Assembly (NCBI GenBank): GCA_036346375.1
Contig: CM070515.1
Coordinates: 14,468,423-14,532,422 of the forward strand
Reading direction: 5' to 3'
Length of the DNA stretch: 64,000 bases
DNA from: Guadua angustifolia
Taxonomy: Eukaryota; Streptophyta; Magnoliopsida; Poales; Poaceae
The first letter of the stretch is position 1, and each line of letters opens with the position of its first letter. Positions 25,219 to 36,054 of this stretch are shown piece by piece. Both the position numbers and the translations under genes were made by a program. The notes below the pieces were generated by a model, which was not told the origin of the DNA, searched no databases, and saw only the letters and a list, made by a program, of their open reading frames with translations.

Positions 25219-25681
25219 ATTAGAGATGGTAACGGGTCGGATCGAGTGCGGGTTCTACAAAACCCAATCCAACCTAAAATTCGAATTGAAAAACTCGACT
25301 CGAATCCGAATGCTCTATCGGGTAAAAAACTATACCCGAACCCAACGTATACCTGAAATCCGACGGGTTTGTATAGTATGGGTGGCAATAGGTTGGGCCG
25401 GGTGTGGGTTTTGCAAAACCCGACCTGACAAGAAACCCGAACCAAAAAACCCGAGTCGAACCCGACGGGTACCCGAAACTCGACCACAAACCCGGCGGTT
25501 ACCCGGAACCTGATAGGTATGTGCGGTATTTCGGGTACCTGCGGGTGAAAATTAGAACCCGAACCCATTTTAGGTACCCGACCTGAAAAACCCGCGGGTA
25601 AAAATTAAAATTCGAACCCGATCCGATCGGGTGCAAAACCCGCGAGTACCCGAACCCGCGGATCCAATTGCCATCTCTAAT
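25219..25681. mobile_element. TIR element built of ACCCGAACCCG-type repeats
   Basis: A 463-bp unit with 11-bp inverted ends ATTAGAGATGG and CCATCTCTAAT, flanked by a possible duplication CACT. The interior is filled with variants of CGGGTTTTGCAAAACCCG and GGGTACCCGAA, so it is highly self-complementary and both strands read open by composition. It resembles a non-autonomous DNA transposon. The open frames are not genes. Confidence 0.75.
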
Positions 25682-26571
25682 CACTACACATGTACACACT
25701 TGAGTGTACTTACTTTCGTTTGGATGCTGATCAAATATTGCTATAATAAGAAATACTGCAAGGGCATATAGACTCATCTACATTTTGTGATCGACTCACC
25801 TTTATATGTTATAGTCCCACCCTTTTGCAAAATACTTAGAAAGACAGAGACCAGTGATAAATCCACGACCTTACAAAATTCCTACTAAAAGTATTTGCGC
25901 ACTAGGATTTGAACTTAGAGGGTGGAGTGGTACATTCACAACTCCACCACCCTATCAAAAGGTAGTTTCCATTAATATCCAATTTCAACTGGTATATTTA
26001 ATTTGTACCATAATTTGTTTCACCAATTTGTCTAAGATTGAATATTATCAAAATGTAGTTACATATTTTGTTCCAAGTTTTAGAAGAAAGAAAAACAAGA
26101 CATCAATGTAAAAGAAATGAATTGTCAACATTTGGTGAAAAGTTGGCCGGCTCTAATCTAAACAAAAGTGCTCATCTTCACTCTTATATAAATACGAGTT
26201 GGTAGTAGTCGTCTGTCCTTTCTCTCATTCTCTCTAAAAAAAGTAACTTGCCGACATATGGACCGTAAGATAAAAAGGAAACCAACCCCATATCTCTCGA
26301 TCTTTCCACCCCACCCGCTCCCCATGTCTCTGTTGCAATGCATGGTACTTAACTAGTACTTTAGAAAAGTAAGTATTATTATAGAATGTTGTACGTATTC
26401 AACCTATTTTAAATCTGTCCAACAATGTATCGATGAACGAATCTAAATAGGGAAAATACGTGTGCTATGTCTAGTCCTTTTATCTGATGGTTTGGTGTAA
26501 CTAAATTACTTGTCACAATAATGGCTACGCTAAGATGTTCTTTGAAAGAAAACAACGCAGATTAATTAGAC
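25682..26571. other. AT-rich intergenic sequence
   Basis: No gene, RNA or bounded repeat recognised. Confidence 0.45.
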
Positions 26572-27110
26572 TATGTTGTTTAGATTTAGGCCTTTTACTT
26601 ATAGTTTAAAGTTAGCTTTTTAGCTTAAGCAACTTATAAGCAGTATGCTTTTATATATCATAGTGGTCGGTATTTTTATCCTAATTTCAGTGGTATTAGT
26701 CTAAAATCAACCATCAATAAGCCAAAAAAACACCTCTCCGGATGCTTTTGGCTTTTAGTTATATGGAGGATTATGTTTTATTAAAAAACCTAGTTAAAAG
26801 TCACCCATTTATTTAGGCCATGTTTGTTTAGGCTTAGTCTTTTTTGCTTATAACTTAAAACCAGTTTTTGCCTAAGCAGATTAAAAACAACCCGCTTTTA
26901 TATGTGGTAGAGTTAGATAATTTTACCTTAACTTCAGTGACACTGATCTAAAACCAATCCTCAATAAGCAGAAAAAAGCACATCTCCGATGGCTTTTAGT
27001 TATATAGAGGGTTTATGACTTTTGAAAAAGCATAGTTAAAAAGCCATAAATTTATTTAGACTTAATTTTTTTACTTTTAAATTAAAGAAAAAACCTAAAC
27101 AAATATGACC
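26572..27110. mobile_element. Two adjacent MITEs of the 'TTTAGGCTTATG' family
   Basis: Copy 2 (about 26572-26815) and copy 3 (about 26820-27110) follow the same internal order as 22518-22815: a TTTAGCTTAAG-type left part, then CAATAAGCCAAAAAAA or CAATAAGCAGAAAAAA, then TTAGTTATATGGAGG or TTAGTTATATAGAGG. They are head to tail, about 5-10 bp apart. Confidence 0.6.
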
Positions 27111-27184
27111 TTCGGCTTTGCTTTTTTGTCCTTTAAGCTGGAGAAAAAAACCAAACAAAGAGAACGTTAGAACATGGCTCGAGC

Positions 27185-28137
27185 CAGGGGCGGACCTAGG
27201 AAGAAATTATAGGTGGGGCAGGTTTAAAGTAGTATTAAAACGCCAAAAAGAATGCAATGTACGTAACAACAATAGTACTATTAAAGAAACATACATAAAG
27301 AAACAATTCCGTTCTAAGTTAGATTCAGTTCTAAGCAAAAAGCACAGAACTTCTAACTTCAAATGCTAATCTACATCCAACAAATACTTTCATCAGGAGT
27401 TAAGGACGATAGGACTTACCGAAGCTGCTCAACTACTCGAATACAGCATGTCGCAGCTCGCGGCCTCGCGCAGATGGGCTCGTCTCGTCGGCCGTCAGGC
27501 GATGGCACCAAATCACTCCACGGGAAGGCGGGAAGCGCAAGAGATCGGAATCTGTCTTGGGTCAGTAGCCAAAGGAATCTTGGCTGCGTGCAGTGGCAGA
27601 CAAGAAGTCAAGTGCCCAACGTTTCTTGCTTAGTGCAACGTTCCAACTTCAAATATGTTGGGTCTATGCATATGCGATGAGGGAACATATTACATGCAAA
27701 TAAAGTTTTGATTGTAACCTTGGTGCAACCCAACTAACAAAAGTTTCAAAAATTCTGAAAAAAATCATGGATGTACATCTCAGCTTACCCCATCTACATA
27801 TAAAATTTCATGATCAAATTCGTCCTGTGCTAAGAGTAATAAAAAAAATAAACTTGATCATGAACAGGAACAGTTCCTGTTCATGATCAACTTTATTTTT
27901 TTTGTAACTTCTAGCACAGGACGAATTTGATCATGAAATTTTATATGTAGATGGGATAAGCTGATATGTACATCCATGATTTTTTTTAGAATTTTTTGAA
28001 ACTTTTGTTAGTTGGGTTGCACCAAACATTTATTTGCACTGGATATTTTTCCTATACAGTATATACAACATACCTTGACCTTGTAAATTGTAGGTGGGGC
28101 AGCAGCCCAAGCTGCCCCACCGTTGGGTCCGCCCCTG
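27185..28137. mobile_element. Non-autonomous hAT-like element (TSD GCTCGAGC)
   Basis: A 953-bp element begins CAGGGGCGGACC and ends GGTCCGCCCCTG. It is flanked by a perfect 8-bp duplication GCTCGAGC (27177-27184 and 28138-28145). The 8-bp duplication and CAGGG terminus fit hAT transposons. Subterminal copies of TAGGTGGGGCAG lie at both ends. No transposase is present; the 105-codon frame at 27363-27680 lacks any motif. It carries a long hairpin at 27720-28025. Confidence 0.9.
27720..28025. repeat. 306-bp near-perfect hairpin
   Basis: Left arm 27720-27870 begins TTGGTGCAACCCAACTAAC. Right arm 27874-28025 ends with its complement, GTTAGTTGGGTTGCACCAA. The centre is GAACAGGAACAGTTCCTGTTC with only about 3 bp unpaired. 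The arms differ at few positions. A transcript would fold into one long stem. It may be a separate foldback MITE nested in the hAT element. Confidence 0.92.
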
Positions 28138-28145
28138 GCTCGAGC

Positions 28146-28420
28146 AATACGTACTTAAGCTAAATTAGAATTGGATTGAATTTGTTTTGGACCCCTCGGT
28201 CTTGAGGCAAGGAAGGGGAGAGCTCATTGAGCTAGTCAGGGCAACTACCCAAACCCTTTTTTTAAGGCTAGCTATAGCACATGTCTAAAAAAAATATAGA
28301 CGCTCAAGGCCACAAGATCAATCTTTATAACCCTAAGATTACTCTAAGAACAAATAATAAGATGTGAACCTTGGTCGCCACTCTCGCTAGCTTTAGTTTT
28401 CTTAGGATACTAGGTAGAAA
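28146..28420. other. Intergenic, no feature seen
   Basis: Short AT-rich spacer between the hAT element and the tandem-repeat block. Confidence 0.4.
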
Positions 28421-28469
28421 AGCACGCTACGCTGCGCCGGTTGAATTTCGATAGGATGCGCTCGAAAAA

Positions 28470-29180
28470 ATAATAATTTTTTATTTTCGCAAAACCACCA
28501 ACCGGTAAAAAATAGTCCAAAGGAAAAAGGGAAAAAAATTATCAGAGATGACAACCTTCTTTTGTCGAGCCTAATACTCAACGTGTTCACTGAGTAATAA
28601 TACATGTTCGCAAAACCACCCACCGGTGAAAAATAGCCTAAAGGAAAAAGGGCGAAAAATCTTCGATGAATCTGTGTTTTTTTGTGACCAAAACATGTTT
28701 TTCGGGTTTTTGGGGTGGCGAAAACAATTTTTCCGAGTTTTTTTGTTGCGTTTGTTAAAAAAAAGGGGTCGTTAGGGCGCGCGGCGAATCCACGTTGAGT
28801 CTTTGAAAACATTTTTCCGGTTTTTGGGTTCGTTTGTTAAAAAATGAGTCGTTAGAACCCACCGCGAATCATGGGACGAAAACATGGTTTCGTTTTTTGG
28901 GTCGAAAACATTTTTTCCGGGTTTTTTTTGTTGCGTTTGTTAAAAAAAATGAGTCGTTAGGACCTACCGGCGAATCCGTGGGTCGCTATAAATCTTCGGA
29001 CGAATCTACATTTAAAAAAAAACCCGCGGTTATGACCCGTTGGCAAATCCATAATTTGCTATAAACCTTCGATGAATCTGTGTTTTTTTTTTTGACGAAA
29101 ACATTTTTTTCGGGTTTTTTGGGTGGCGAAAAAAAAATTTCCGGGTTTTTTCGGTGGCGAAAACATTTTCCCTGAGAAAA
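28470..29180. repeat. Degenerate tandem repeat block (GAAAACATTTTTTCCGGG type)
   Basis: A CGCAAAACCACC(A/C)ACCGGT unit occurs twice (28490 and 28610). A unit containing CGTTTGTTAAAAAA..GTCGTTAG..CGCGAATC occurs three times (28748, 28829, 28933). GATGAATCTGTGTTTTTTT occurs at 28663 and 29071. The period is irregular, about 80-120 bp, and divergence is high. There is no coding potential; the 136-codon minus frame is a by-product. Confidence 0.65.
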
Positions 29181-29746
29181 ATGGAGAAAGGACCTGAACG
29201 TAAGAAGCAGGGACCTAGTTGTTATTTTTTGGACTGTTCGCTATCTGAAAAAATTAGAAAAGGGCTTGTTCGCGATTTGAAATTAACGGAGGCTTTTAGT
29301 AAAATACCGCGCCAGGGACCTAAACGCGAAGAAAAAAAAATTTGTCTCACAAAAAATCGCGAAGGACCTATCCGTAATTTCGAAAAAATGGAGGGTTTTT
29401 TTTCGCAAAACTGCACGGCAACACGTGGCTCTCCGGTTTGCCTTGAAATCTTGCGGGTATAGGTGTTTTTATAGATAAGAGGATGTACCCAATCCGCACA
29501 CAACACACACTCACGCCACCACATGCACACACACTTAAGTAATTAATTAGAGGCTCTAGGACCTCTGTAGCTCATGTTGTTCTACTTAACGTGAATGTGT
29601 ATGCGTACCCATTTTATTTGATGAGTGCCCACGCTGAATGTCATGTTCGAACATAGGTGGATAGGCTGCTCGACGATAACCTTGCCAACTGAGCAGTCGC
29701 TCGGTCCTCCTCGCTAGCTTTAGTTTGTTCGGTGTTCTCAACTACA
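29181..29746. other. Intergenic, possible tail of the repeat block
   Basis: Includes repeated GGGACCTA and AAGGACCT phrases (29210, 29312, 29363) and GT/CA-rich sequence near 29497-29535. Origin unknown. Confidence 0.4.
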
Positions 29747-29748
29747 TA

Positions 29749-30267
29749 CTTGATCTCTCTGGCCAAGTTTATAAGGCTTATGTTTTAAATGATCTTGTCC
29801 ATAAATATAAGGCTTGTATGTAGATTTAACGAGACCATTCCTTCTATACCTATATTTATTCTCTCAACCATATACATTTAGGCTTTATTTGGCAGCGCTC
29901 CAGATCTCAGTTCCACCTTAGATCTGGAGCTTATAGCCTAAAATAAAGTGAATAAAGTTTATATTTTTAGTCTAAAATATAAACAAGATGACATACCTAA
30001 ACACTCTTAATATACCCAAAACTCCAGCTCTATAAATTTCTGAAGATAGAAATACCCTACTTCACCATCTCCATAAGTTTTGGTGGAGCTGGAGCTGGAG
30101 CTGTGCCAAATGCCCTCTTTTTATTACCACTCACACAAAGTATTATCTCTCATATTCTAAAACAATTAAGTGAGGATATCTAAATTATTTTCTCTCCTAT
30201 CTTTCTTAATTTTACATAGATCTATATGAAAATAAAAATATATCTTATATTTTTAAAACGGAGGGTG
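29749..30267. mobile_element. Stowaway-like MITE interrupted by another MITE
   Basis: Left end CTTGATCTCTCTGG and right end ACGGAGGGTG are flanked by TA (29747-29748 and 30268-30269), as for Tc1/mariner Stowaway elements. Removing the insert at 29881-30116 leaves about 283 bp, similar to the 261-bp Stowaway at 44650. Confidence 0.6.
29881..30116. mobile_element. MITE with AGCTCCAG termini, copy 1
   Basis: Starts GGCTTTATTTGGCAGCGCTC and ends GGAGCTGTGCCAAATGCCCTC in inverse form. A second copy lies at 59221-59452 in opposite orientation with the same internal landmarks (GTATATTAAGAGTG, AGACTAAAAATATAAAC). Confidence 0.8.
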
Positions 30268-30299
30268 TATATCTTTTCTTTCCATTCTTCCTCGATGGG

Positions 30300-30612
30300 G
30301 TTATCATCTGATACGCACGTCCCGTTGGAGTGACGCATCCGATGACCGGGCGGGCGGACGAGCGCATGCAACGTGCGCGACCAACGAAAACACAACCTCT
30401 GGATCGCTGCGGCCCACGCGTCGCCGTCCGCGCGTCCGCTTCACCTTTTGCGCGTCACACGTACGTCGTGCTTACCGTTTCGCGTTGTCCCACGTGAATG
30501 TCAACACCCTTGTTTGCTGCTGCTCCTCTCCTGCGGTAGTACGGCCGGGCCGGCTGGCTGCATAAAATCTCTGGTCAACATTGCCAACGGGCCTACGGAG
30601 TAAACAAGTAGC
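30300..30612. other. Small CpG-rich patch, no gene
   Basis: GC-rich with a 76-codon frame that has no recognisable motif. Nothing supports a gene. Confidence 0.4.
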
Positions 30613-30621
30613 GTGATAGGA

Positions 30622-31258
30622 GGAAAATTTGGAATACAGTATAAATTACGGTCCGTAATTACAAATCGATACAACATATTTGCGTATTTAAAAAAATCCA
30701 GCCTTACTCGGAATCTAAAAATCCGTTTAACTATACCCGGAACCTCAAAATCCGGCTAAGCCTTAACCGGAAATTCAAATTCCGAGTATGCCATTACCGG
30801 AATTTCAAATTCCGGGTATGGGGTGGGGCCCCCATATCCGGAACACCATTTTCCAGCTAAAGCTTGCCATGCAGATTCGTTGAGCTTGCAGCAGAGCGTT
30901 GAGCCAAAGCTGGGTCCCGCCGCATGCCATGCGCACCATTTTCCAGCATAGCATTGAGCTTTCCATGCGAAATTGAAATGGTTGCAGCTTGCAGCAAAGC
31001 GTTGAGCGCTTAGCCGGAAAATGGTGTTCCGGGTATGGGGTTCATTTTCATACCCGAATTTGAAATTCCGGTAATGGCATACCCGGATTTTGAATTTCCG
31101 GGTATGGGGTGGGGCCCCCATACCCGGACTTTGAGGTTCCGGGTATGGTTAAACGGATTTTCAGATTCCGGGTAAGGCTAGGTTTTTTGTAAATACGCAA
31201 ATATGTTGTATCGATTTGTAATTACGGATCGTAATTTGTACTGTATTCTAAATTTGCC
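30622..31258. mobile_element. Foldback MULE-type element (TSD GTGATAGGA)
   Basis: A 637-bp element flanked by a perfect 9-bp duplication GTGATAGGA (30613-30621 and 31259-31267), the Mutator signature. Inverted arms of more than 200 bp begin GGAAAATTTGGAATACAG and GGCAAATTTAGAATACAG. The arms include many copies of CCGGGTATGG and GAATTTCAAATTCCGG. The centre repeats GAGCTTGCAGCAGAGCGTTGAG-type units. Non-coding. Confidence 0.92.
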
Positions 31259-31267
31259 GTGATAGGA

Positions 31268-31713
31268 TGAACCGACCGTCGCAGGTATGAAAAGACGGAT
31301 GCAAATGTAGCACTATACAACCTCACCCTGAAGACTTCAGTAGGTGCTACCTGGTCTTGGGTTTTGCAGCTTTTATCCAGGCGATGCTATGCGTGCGAAC
31401 ATGAGAGTTTACTTATCTGTTATCCTCAAATATCTGTAGTGAAAATTTGACAAATTCCTAGCCACCGTGCACTGAACCAGTACAACCGCACCAATAGCTA
31501 GCAAACTGGAAAATAAAATAGTTTTGGAATCTGCTTGAAAGGCTAGTTTTAAGCCTAAAACCGGTGTAAAATACACGCATGAAAAAAAATTCATAGTGGG
31601 CTCAAAAATACTATTTGGGTGGGCCAGTTTTGGTATTACATTCACTCGGTGCACAAATTACAAATCGGATAAAAAAGGCATGTAGTGTTGTCCTATTTAT
31701 TTTCCAAGTGATA
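31268..31713. other. Intergenic, no feature seen
   Basis: No gene or bounded repeat recognised. Confidence 0.4.
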
Positions 31714-31716
31714 TAA

Positions 31717-32041
31717 GGCTATTCCCAGTGCATGGTAACATACCCATTTAATGCATGCCACATAAGTATTTTTGATGATGTGTCAAAAGAGTTAAGAGGG
31801 GAGAGAAGAAAGCTGTATCTTGAGGAAGATACCACTTGGACACGAAATCATAAACATTGAAACTTGAATCATCTAGGTAGCCCACAATTCATACTCTCAT
31901 ACACATCTAGTATTTAATTATTTTGTGGGGACTAAGAAACAATCCATGATATCATGTATTGGGATAGTTGTATCGTCTATAATATCATATGACATGGCAG
32001 CTTTGGATATTGTGACAAGATACAATGCACTATGAATAGCC
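31717..32041. mobile_element. Tourist-like MITE (TSD TAA)
   Basis: 325 bp with inverted termini GGCTATTCCCAGTGCATGG and AATGCACTATGAATAGCC, flanked by TAA at 31714-31716 and 32042-32044. Internal TATCATATGACATGG-type sequence is typical of grass Tourist elements. Confidence 0.88.
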
Positions 32042-32044
32042 TAA

Positions 32045-33000
32045 ACAGAGGTCGCAAGTCAGGACTCCATCCACATCGAGATTCCTAATCAGTGGTGAGA
32101 AAGGGAATCTTGGAGTTCAAAATTCCAATAAATTCGTTAATAATGAGCTCGACTTCCACCGCTATTCCAATCGCCACTAAAACATGGCCTCTGCAGGCTT
32201 CTGCTCCCCCATCAAGAGATCCTCCTCCGTCATCTCTCCATCATTTTGAGTGCTATGAGCAGCGAGCTGACCATTTAACATTTTGATTCGAACTTCTTAT
32301 CAGTCACAAGATCTGACTTGTCCATGTTGTGGAGAGAATAGACTGATCTGACCTATTTTGATTATTTGATTCAAATTTCTTATCAATTTGTACAGCGTCA
32401 TAGCTTTGGTGTGATGTTCTGGTTTGAAGCTTTGCTGAATAATGCAATGGTCAACTGTTTCTAATGAAAGTGCAGAGCTATTTTGATGATTTGGTCTGAA
32501 TTTTCTTATCAATTTCTCATATTTGTAGAATTGTAGTTCCAATTTGATGTTCTGATCTGAAATTTTGATGCATATTGCAAAGGTCACACTCATTTTGATT
32601 AATTGACAAGGAATCCTAGCTTCTCAAATCATAGACGCAGCTCTCTGTTTTTTCCCAAGCAGTCTGACCTCTAGGGTTTTGATTTCACTGGTAATTTGTG
32701 TGTTGAAAAGTTTCCTTTGCAAGAAAAAAAATTCAGAAACTCCCAAACAGGTCGTTGGTGGCATCTGAAAACCAAGTCTGGATCAGATTCTACAACACTG
32801 TTTCCATCTACCCGACCCTGTGCACACATCATACTGCACATCCCATTGTTCGGGACTCCTGAGTCTTGACACTACCTAGCTAACTAGAGAAACGGGCGGA
32901 ACCAGAATCGTCTTGGATTTGCATCAGCGATCACATAGCTGATCCGGTAACCTATATCAGGTTAATGTAGCCGTTGTCTGAAAACATCGAGTAAATTGCA
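32045..33000. other. Intergenic with degenerate ~120-bp direct repeats
   Basis: Between 32300 and 32610, units with ATTTTGAT(G/T)ATTTG.., TCTTATCAATTT and GATGTTCTG recur about three times (near 32355, 32480 and 32530). No gene. The remainder is unremarkable. Confidence 0.4.
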
Positions 33001-33435
33001 CACAACGGAGAGACGATAAAAAACAATATGTAGTGAAATTTGATTTTTTTATTGCTATAAGTATTTTTTTATAAGAAAGTGTCCTATTTATAGACTAAAT
33101 CTACTAGAGTCACTTTAGGTATTTGCCCACAAAATCCTTAAAGATAAGGATTTTGTAACACTATCACTTGAACGAATATCGTGTTATGCATATATTTCAG
33201 CAAAAACTTCTCCCACAAACCCAGTGGAAAAAAACAACGAAGAAAAGAATACAATGCACTTGCAAGTTGTATTGCATACGTTGTCTTGTTAAAAACCTTC
33301 ATAAAAAATTCACTAAGAGAAAAAAGAGTTGCACTATGTCTAGCCAATGAGTTGACACGGATGCAATATCAAGCATGTGGTGTTCCTATTACTCTTAAGT
33401 AGGGAACCTCCATGAGCTTGATCCTAAGAAGGTTA
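33000..33435 (-). mobile_element. Probable 3' part of another LTR retrotransposon
   Basis: On the minus strand a TTTTTAACAAGACAAC phrase and an AAACCCAGTGG-type segment resemble sequence near the 3' end of Copia pol, followed by an LTR-like TATA box (TATAAATA at 33085-33092) and GTCTCTCCGTTGTG. It abuts the Copia element that follows. Boundaries are not fixed. Confidence 0.4.
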
Positions 33436-33542
33436 TGAAAGCGTGGCGTAGCTGGACAATCACGCAATGAATTATTCCAAAAGAGCAGTGCGATACAAAT
33501 AGCCAATGAGGCGTAAACAAGGCAACCAATCCTAGGATTGCA

Positions 33543-35608
33543 CCGGATTGCGCTTCAATAAAACCAAGAGAGGCAATGTGAGATGCAAACTGGCTATACC
33601 AAGCACGAAGAGCCTGCTTCAACCCATAGAGAGACTTGTTGAGACAACAAACATAGTCCGGATGAGTAGGATCAGCAAAACCAGACGGCTGTATGCAGTA
33701 AACTGTCTCAGAGAGAGTGCCATGCAGGAACACATTCTTCACATCGAGCTGATGGATGGGCCAGTCACGAGAAAGAGCCAGTGTAAGGACAGTGCGAACA
33801 GTAGCGGGCTTGACCACTGGGCTGAAGGTCTCGTCGAAGTCGATGCCCGGGCGTTGGGTGAATCCGTGAAGGACCCAGTGAGCCTTATAGCGCTCAAGCG
33901 AGCCATTCGGATGCAGCTTGTGACGATAAACCCATTTTCCTGTGATCACAACATTAACGCCAGGCAGTCGAGGAACAAGATCCCAAGTTTGATTAGACTG
34001 GAGGGCGGTGAACTCCTCCGTCATAGCCGCACGCCAGTTCGGATCAGCCAAGGCACTGCGAAAATTGGCTGGAATTGGTGAAAGAACTGTGGCATGAAGA
34101 TTAAGTCGATCGGCCTGAAGACGAAAGCCTAACTTGCCACGAGTTTGCATCTGGTGAGCGTTGGCCACCGGGGGGGCCTGGAGAGCGGCGCGACGGCCGG
34201 TATGCGTGGGCACAACAGGGAGGTCCGCAACAGCAGGGCTCGTGACTGCAGGTGGAACCGGCGCAGCTGACGGGGTGGTCTGCGCAGAGGGAAATGGTGC
34301 CGTAGGAGCCGAGCCCACGGTTGCATGCGGGATGGCGGCACACGGTTCCGACAGGCCGGCAGATTGCCCACACGTGGGCTGTGGGGGAGATCCGCACATG
34401 GGCCATGTAGGAGGCGTAGAAGGCCTGGCAGTGGATGAGCAACCACCTGGGCCACGCGGAGCCGTGATGCGGCCTGTCCTGCTGGCAACAGCCCAGGGTT
34501 CAAAACCAGCGGTGGCAGCAGAATCAACCACATGTGTTGGAGTACCTGTGAGAGGAAAAAGACCAATAGGTAGCTGGACGGAGTCCATGTCAGCGAGAAA
34601 GTCAAGGGAGGAAGGTTCGATGGGGGCACGATCGGTACCGAAGGGGAAGGATGTCTCATCAAAAATAACGTGACGAGAGATGATGATACGATTTGTGGAT
34701 AGGTCGAGGCACCGATAACCCTTGTGTTCTGATGGATAACCAAGAAAGACACAAAGGGTGGAACGGGGGGAGAGTTTATTGGATGTTGTTGATGAGAGGT
34801 TAGGGTAGCACCGACACCCGAAAACACGTAAGTGGGAGTAGGAGGGGTGGACGCCGTGAAGGGCAAAGTAGGGAGTGAGAAACTTAAGAGTTTTTGTGGG
34901 GTGAAGGTTGAGAAGATATGTAGCAGTATGAAGGGCCTCGACCCAGTAGGAGGGGGGTAGGTTGGCTTGGAACATAAGAGAGCGCATGATATTATTTGTA
35001 GAACGAATGATGCGTTCAGCTTTGCCATTTTGTTGGGAGGTGTGGGGACATGACAGGCGGAGGGCGATGCCATGGGTAAGAAAGAAAAGACGGGCGGAAG
35101 AGTTATCAAACTCACGGCCGTTGTCGCACTGGAGGCTTTTGATCGTGACGCCAAACTAAGTGCGAACGTAAGCAAAAAAATGAGAGAGGGTGAAGAAAGT
35201 GTCAGACTTAAGACGCAAGGGAAAGGTCCAGGAGTAGTGGGAACAGTCGTCTAGAATAATAAGATAGTATTTGTAGCCTGAAACACTAGCCACGGGGGAG
35301 GTCCACAAATCACAATGAATTAAATCGAAGTTTGCAGTTGCACGAGAGCTAGAGCTAGTGAAGGGTAAACGAGTATGGCGACCGAGTTGGCAGGCATGAC
35401 AAATAGATTCGGTGGCCTTATTGCACGAGATTACAGAAGCACTAGCCAATTTGGAGAGGGCCTCATCACCAATTTGACCGAGGCGGCGATGCCAAAGCGT
35501 GGACGATGAAGTGGCGATGAGAGCTCGAGGTTGGAGTGGTAGCAGAGGATAGAGGTGGCCAGAGCTATTGCACCTGGCGATCACGGTCCGAGTGCGAAGA
35601 TCCTTCAC
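33543..35608 (-). pseudogene. Copia integrase and truncated reverse transcriptase
   Basis: One reading frame interrupted by a single TAG at 35156-35158 (a CAG-to-TAG change is likely, in context VRT*FGV). Before it: the GAG-pre-integrase motif LWHRRLGQIG, the HACQLGRHTRLPF zinc-binding part, and DLIHCDLWTSP and YYLIILDDCSHYSW of the integrase core. After it: CDNGREFDN, HTSQQNGKAER, FGCRCYPNL. The RT follows: WDLVPRLPGVNVVITGKWVY, GIDFDETFSPVVK and DVKNVFLHGTL, ending after YGLKQALRAWY. The catalytic YVDD box is missing. Confidence 0.85.
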
Positions 35609-35718
35609 AGAAAGACTATAAGGGTCAAACTCGACGGAACAATTTAGTAAATTGTCGAACGGAAATTAATTTTTTTATGATATGAGGTGTAACAAGAATG
35701 TTCCGTAAAGAAAAGTGA

Positions 35719-35955
35719 TCACGATGAACTGGAAGAATAGTGGAGCCAATAGAAGTGACAGGAAGAGTAGAGCCATTGCCCACGACTACAGAAGAGTGGG
35801 AGGGGGTGGGAAATGGTTATGTTACCGGCATCCGAGGTCATGTGGGAGGTGGTACCGGAGTCCATATACCATTCACCAAATGGCAGAGGGTGGAGCGACA
35901 TCGTGTTGAAAGAGTGAAGCAAAGCCGCTTGATCCCAATGCCCAGGAGACGACAT
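35719..35955 (-). pseudogene. Copia protease remnant
   Basis: Contains WYMDSGTTSHMTSDAGN, the Asp-Ser-Gly active-site signature of Copia proteases. It is in the same frame as gag but separated by three stop codons. The downstream half shifts frame before the integrase. Confidence 0.75.
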
Positions 35956-36054
35956 GGACGTCCAGGGAGCAGATCCATCAGCCTATTGGAGACCCGGCGC
36001 CGAGAACAGGAAGTGGGCGGCGTGTGTCCCGCCGAGCACGAGAGCCGATCACGG

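Noticed and set aside
27363..27680. 105-codon frame in the hAT element as a transposase
   Set aside because: No hAT dimerisation or zinc-finger motif, and far too short.
27720..28025. Calling the hairpin a microRNA gene
   Set aside because: The stem is too long and too perfect for a typical plant precursor, and no mature sequence is recognisable without small RNA data.
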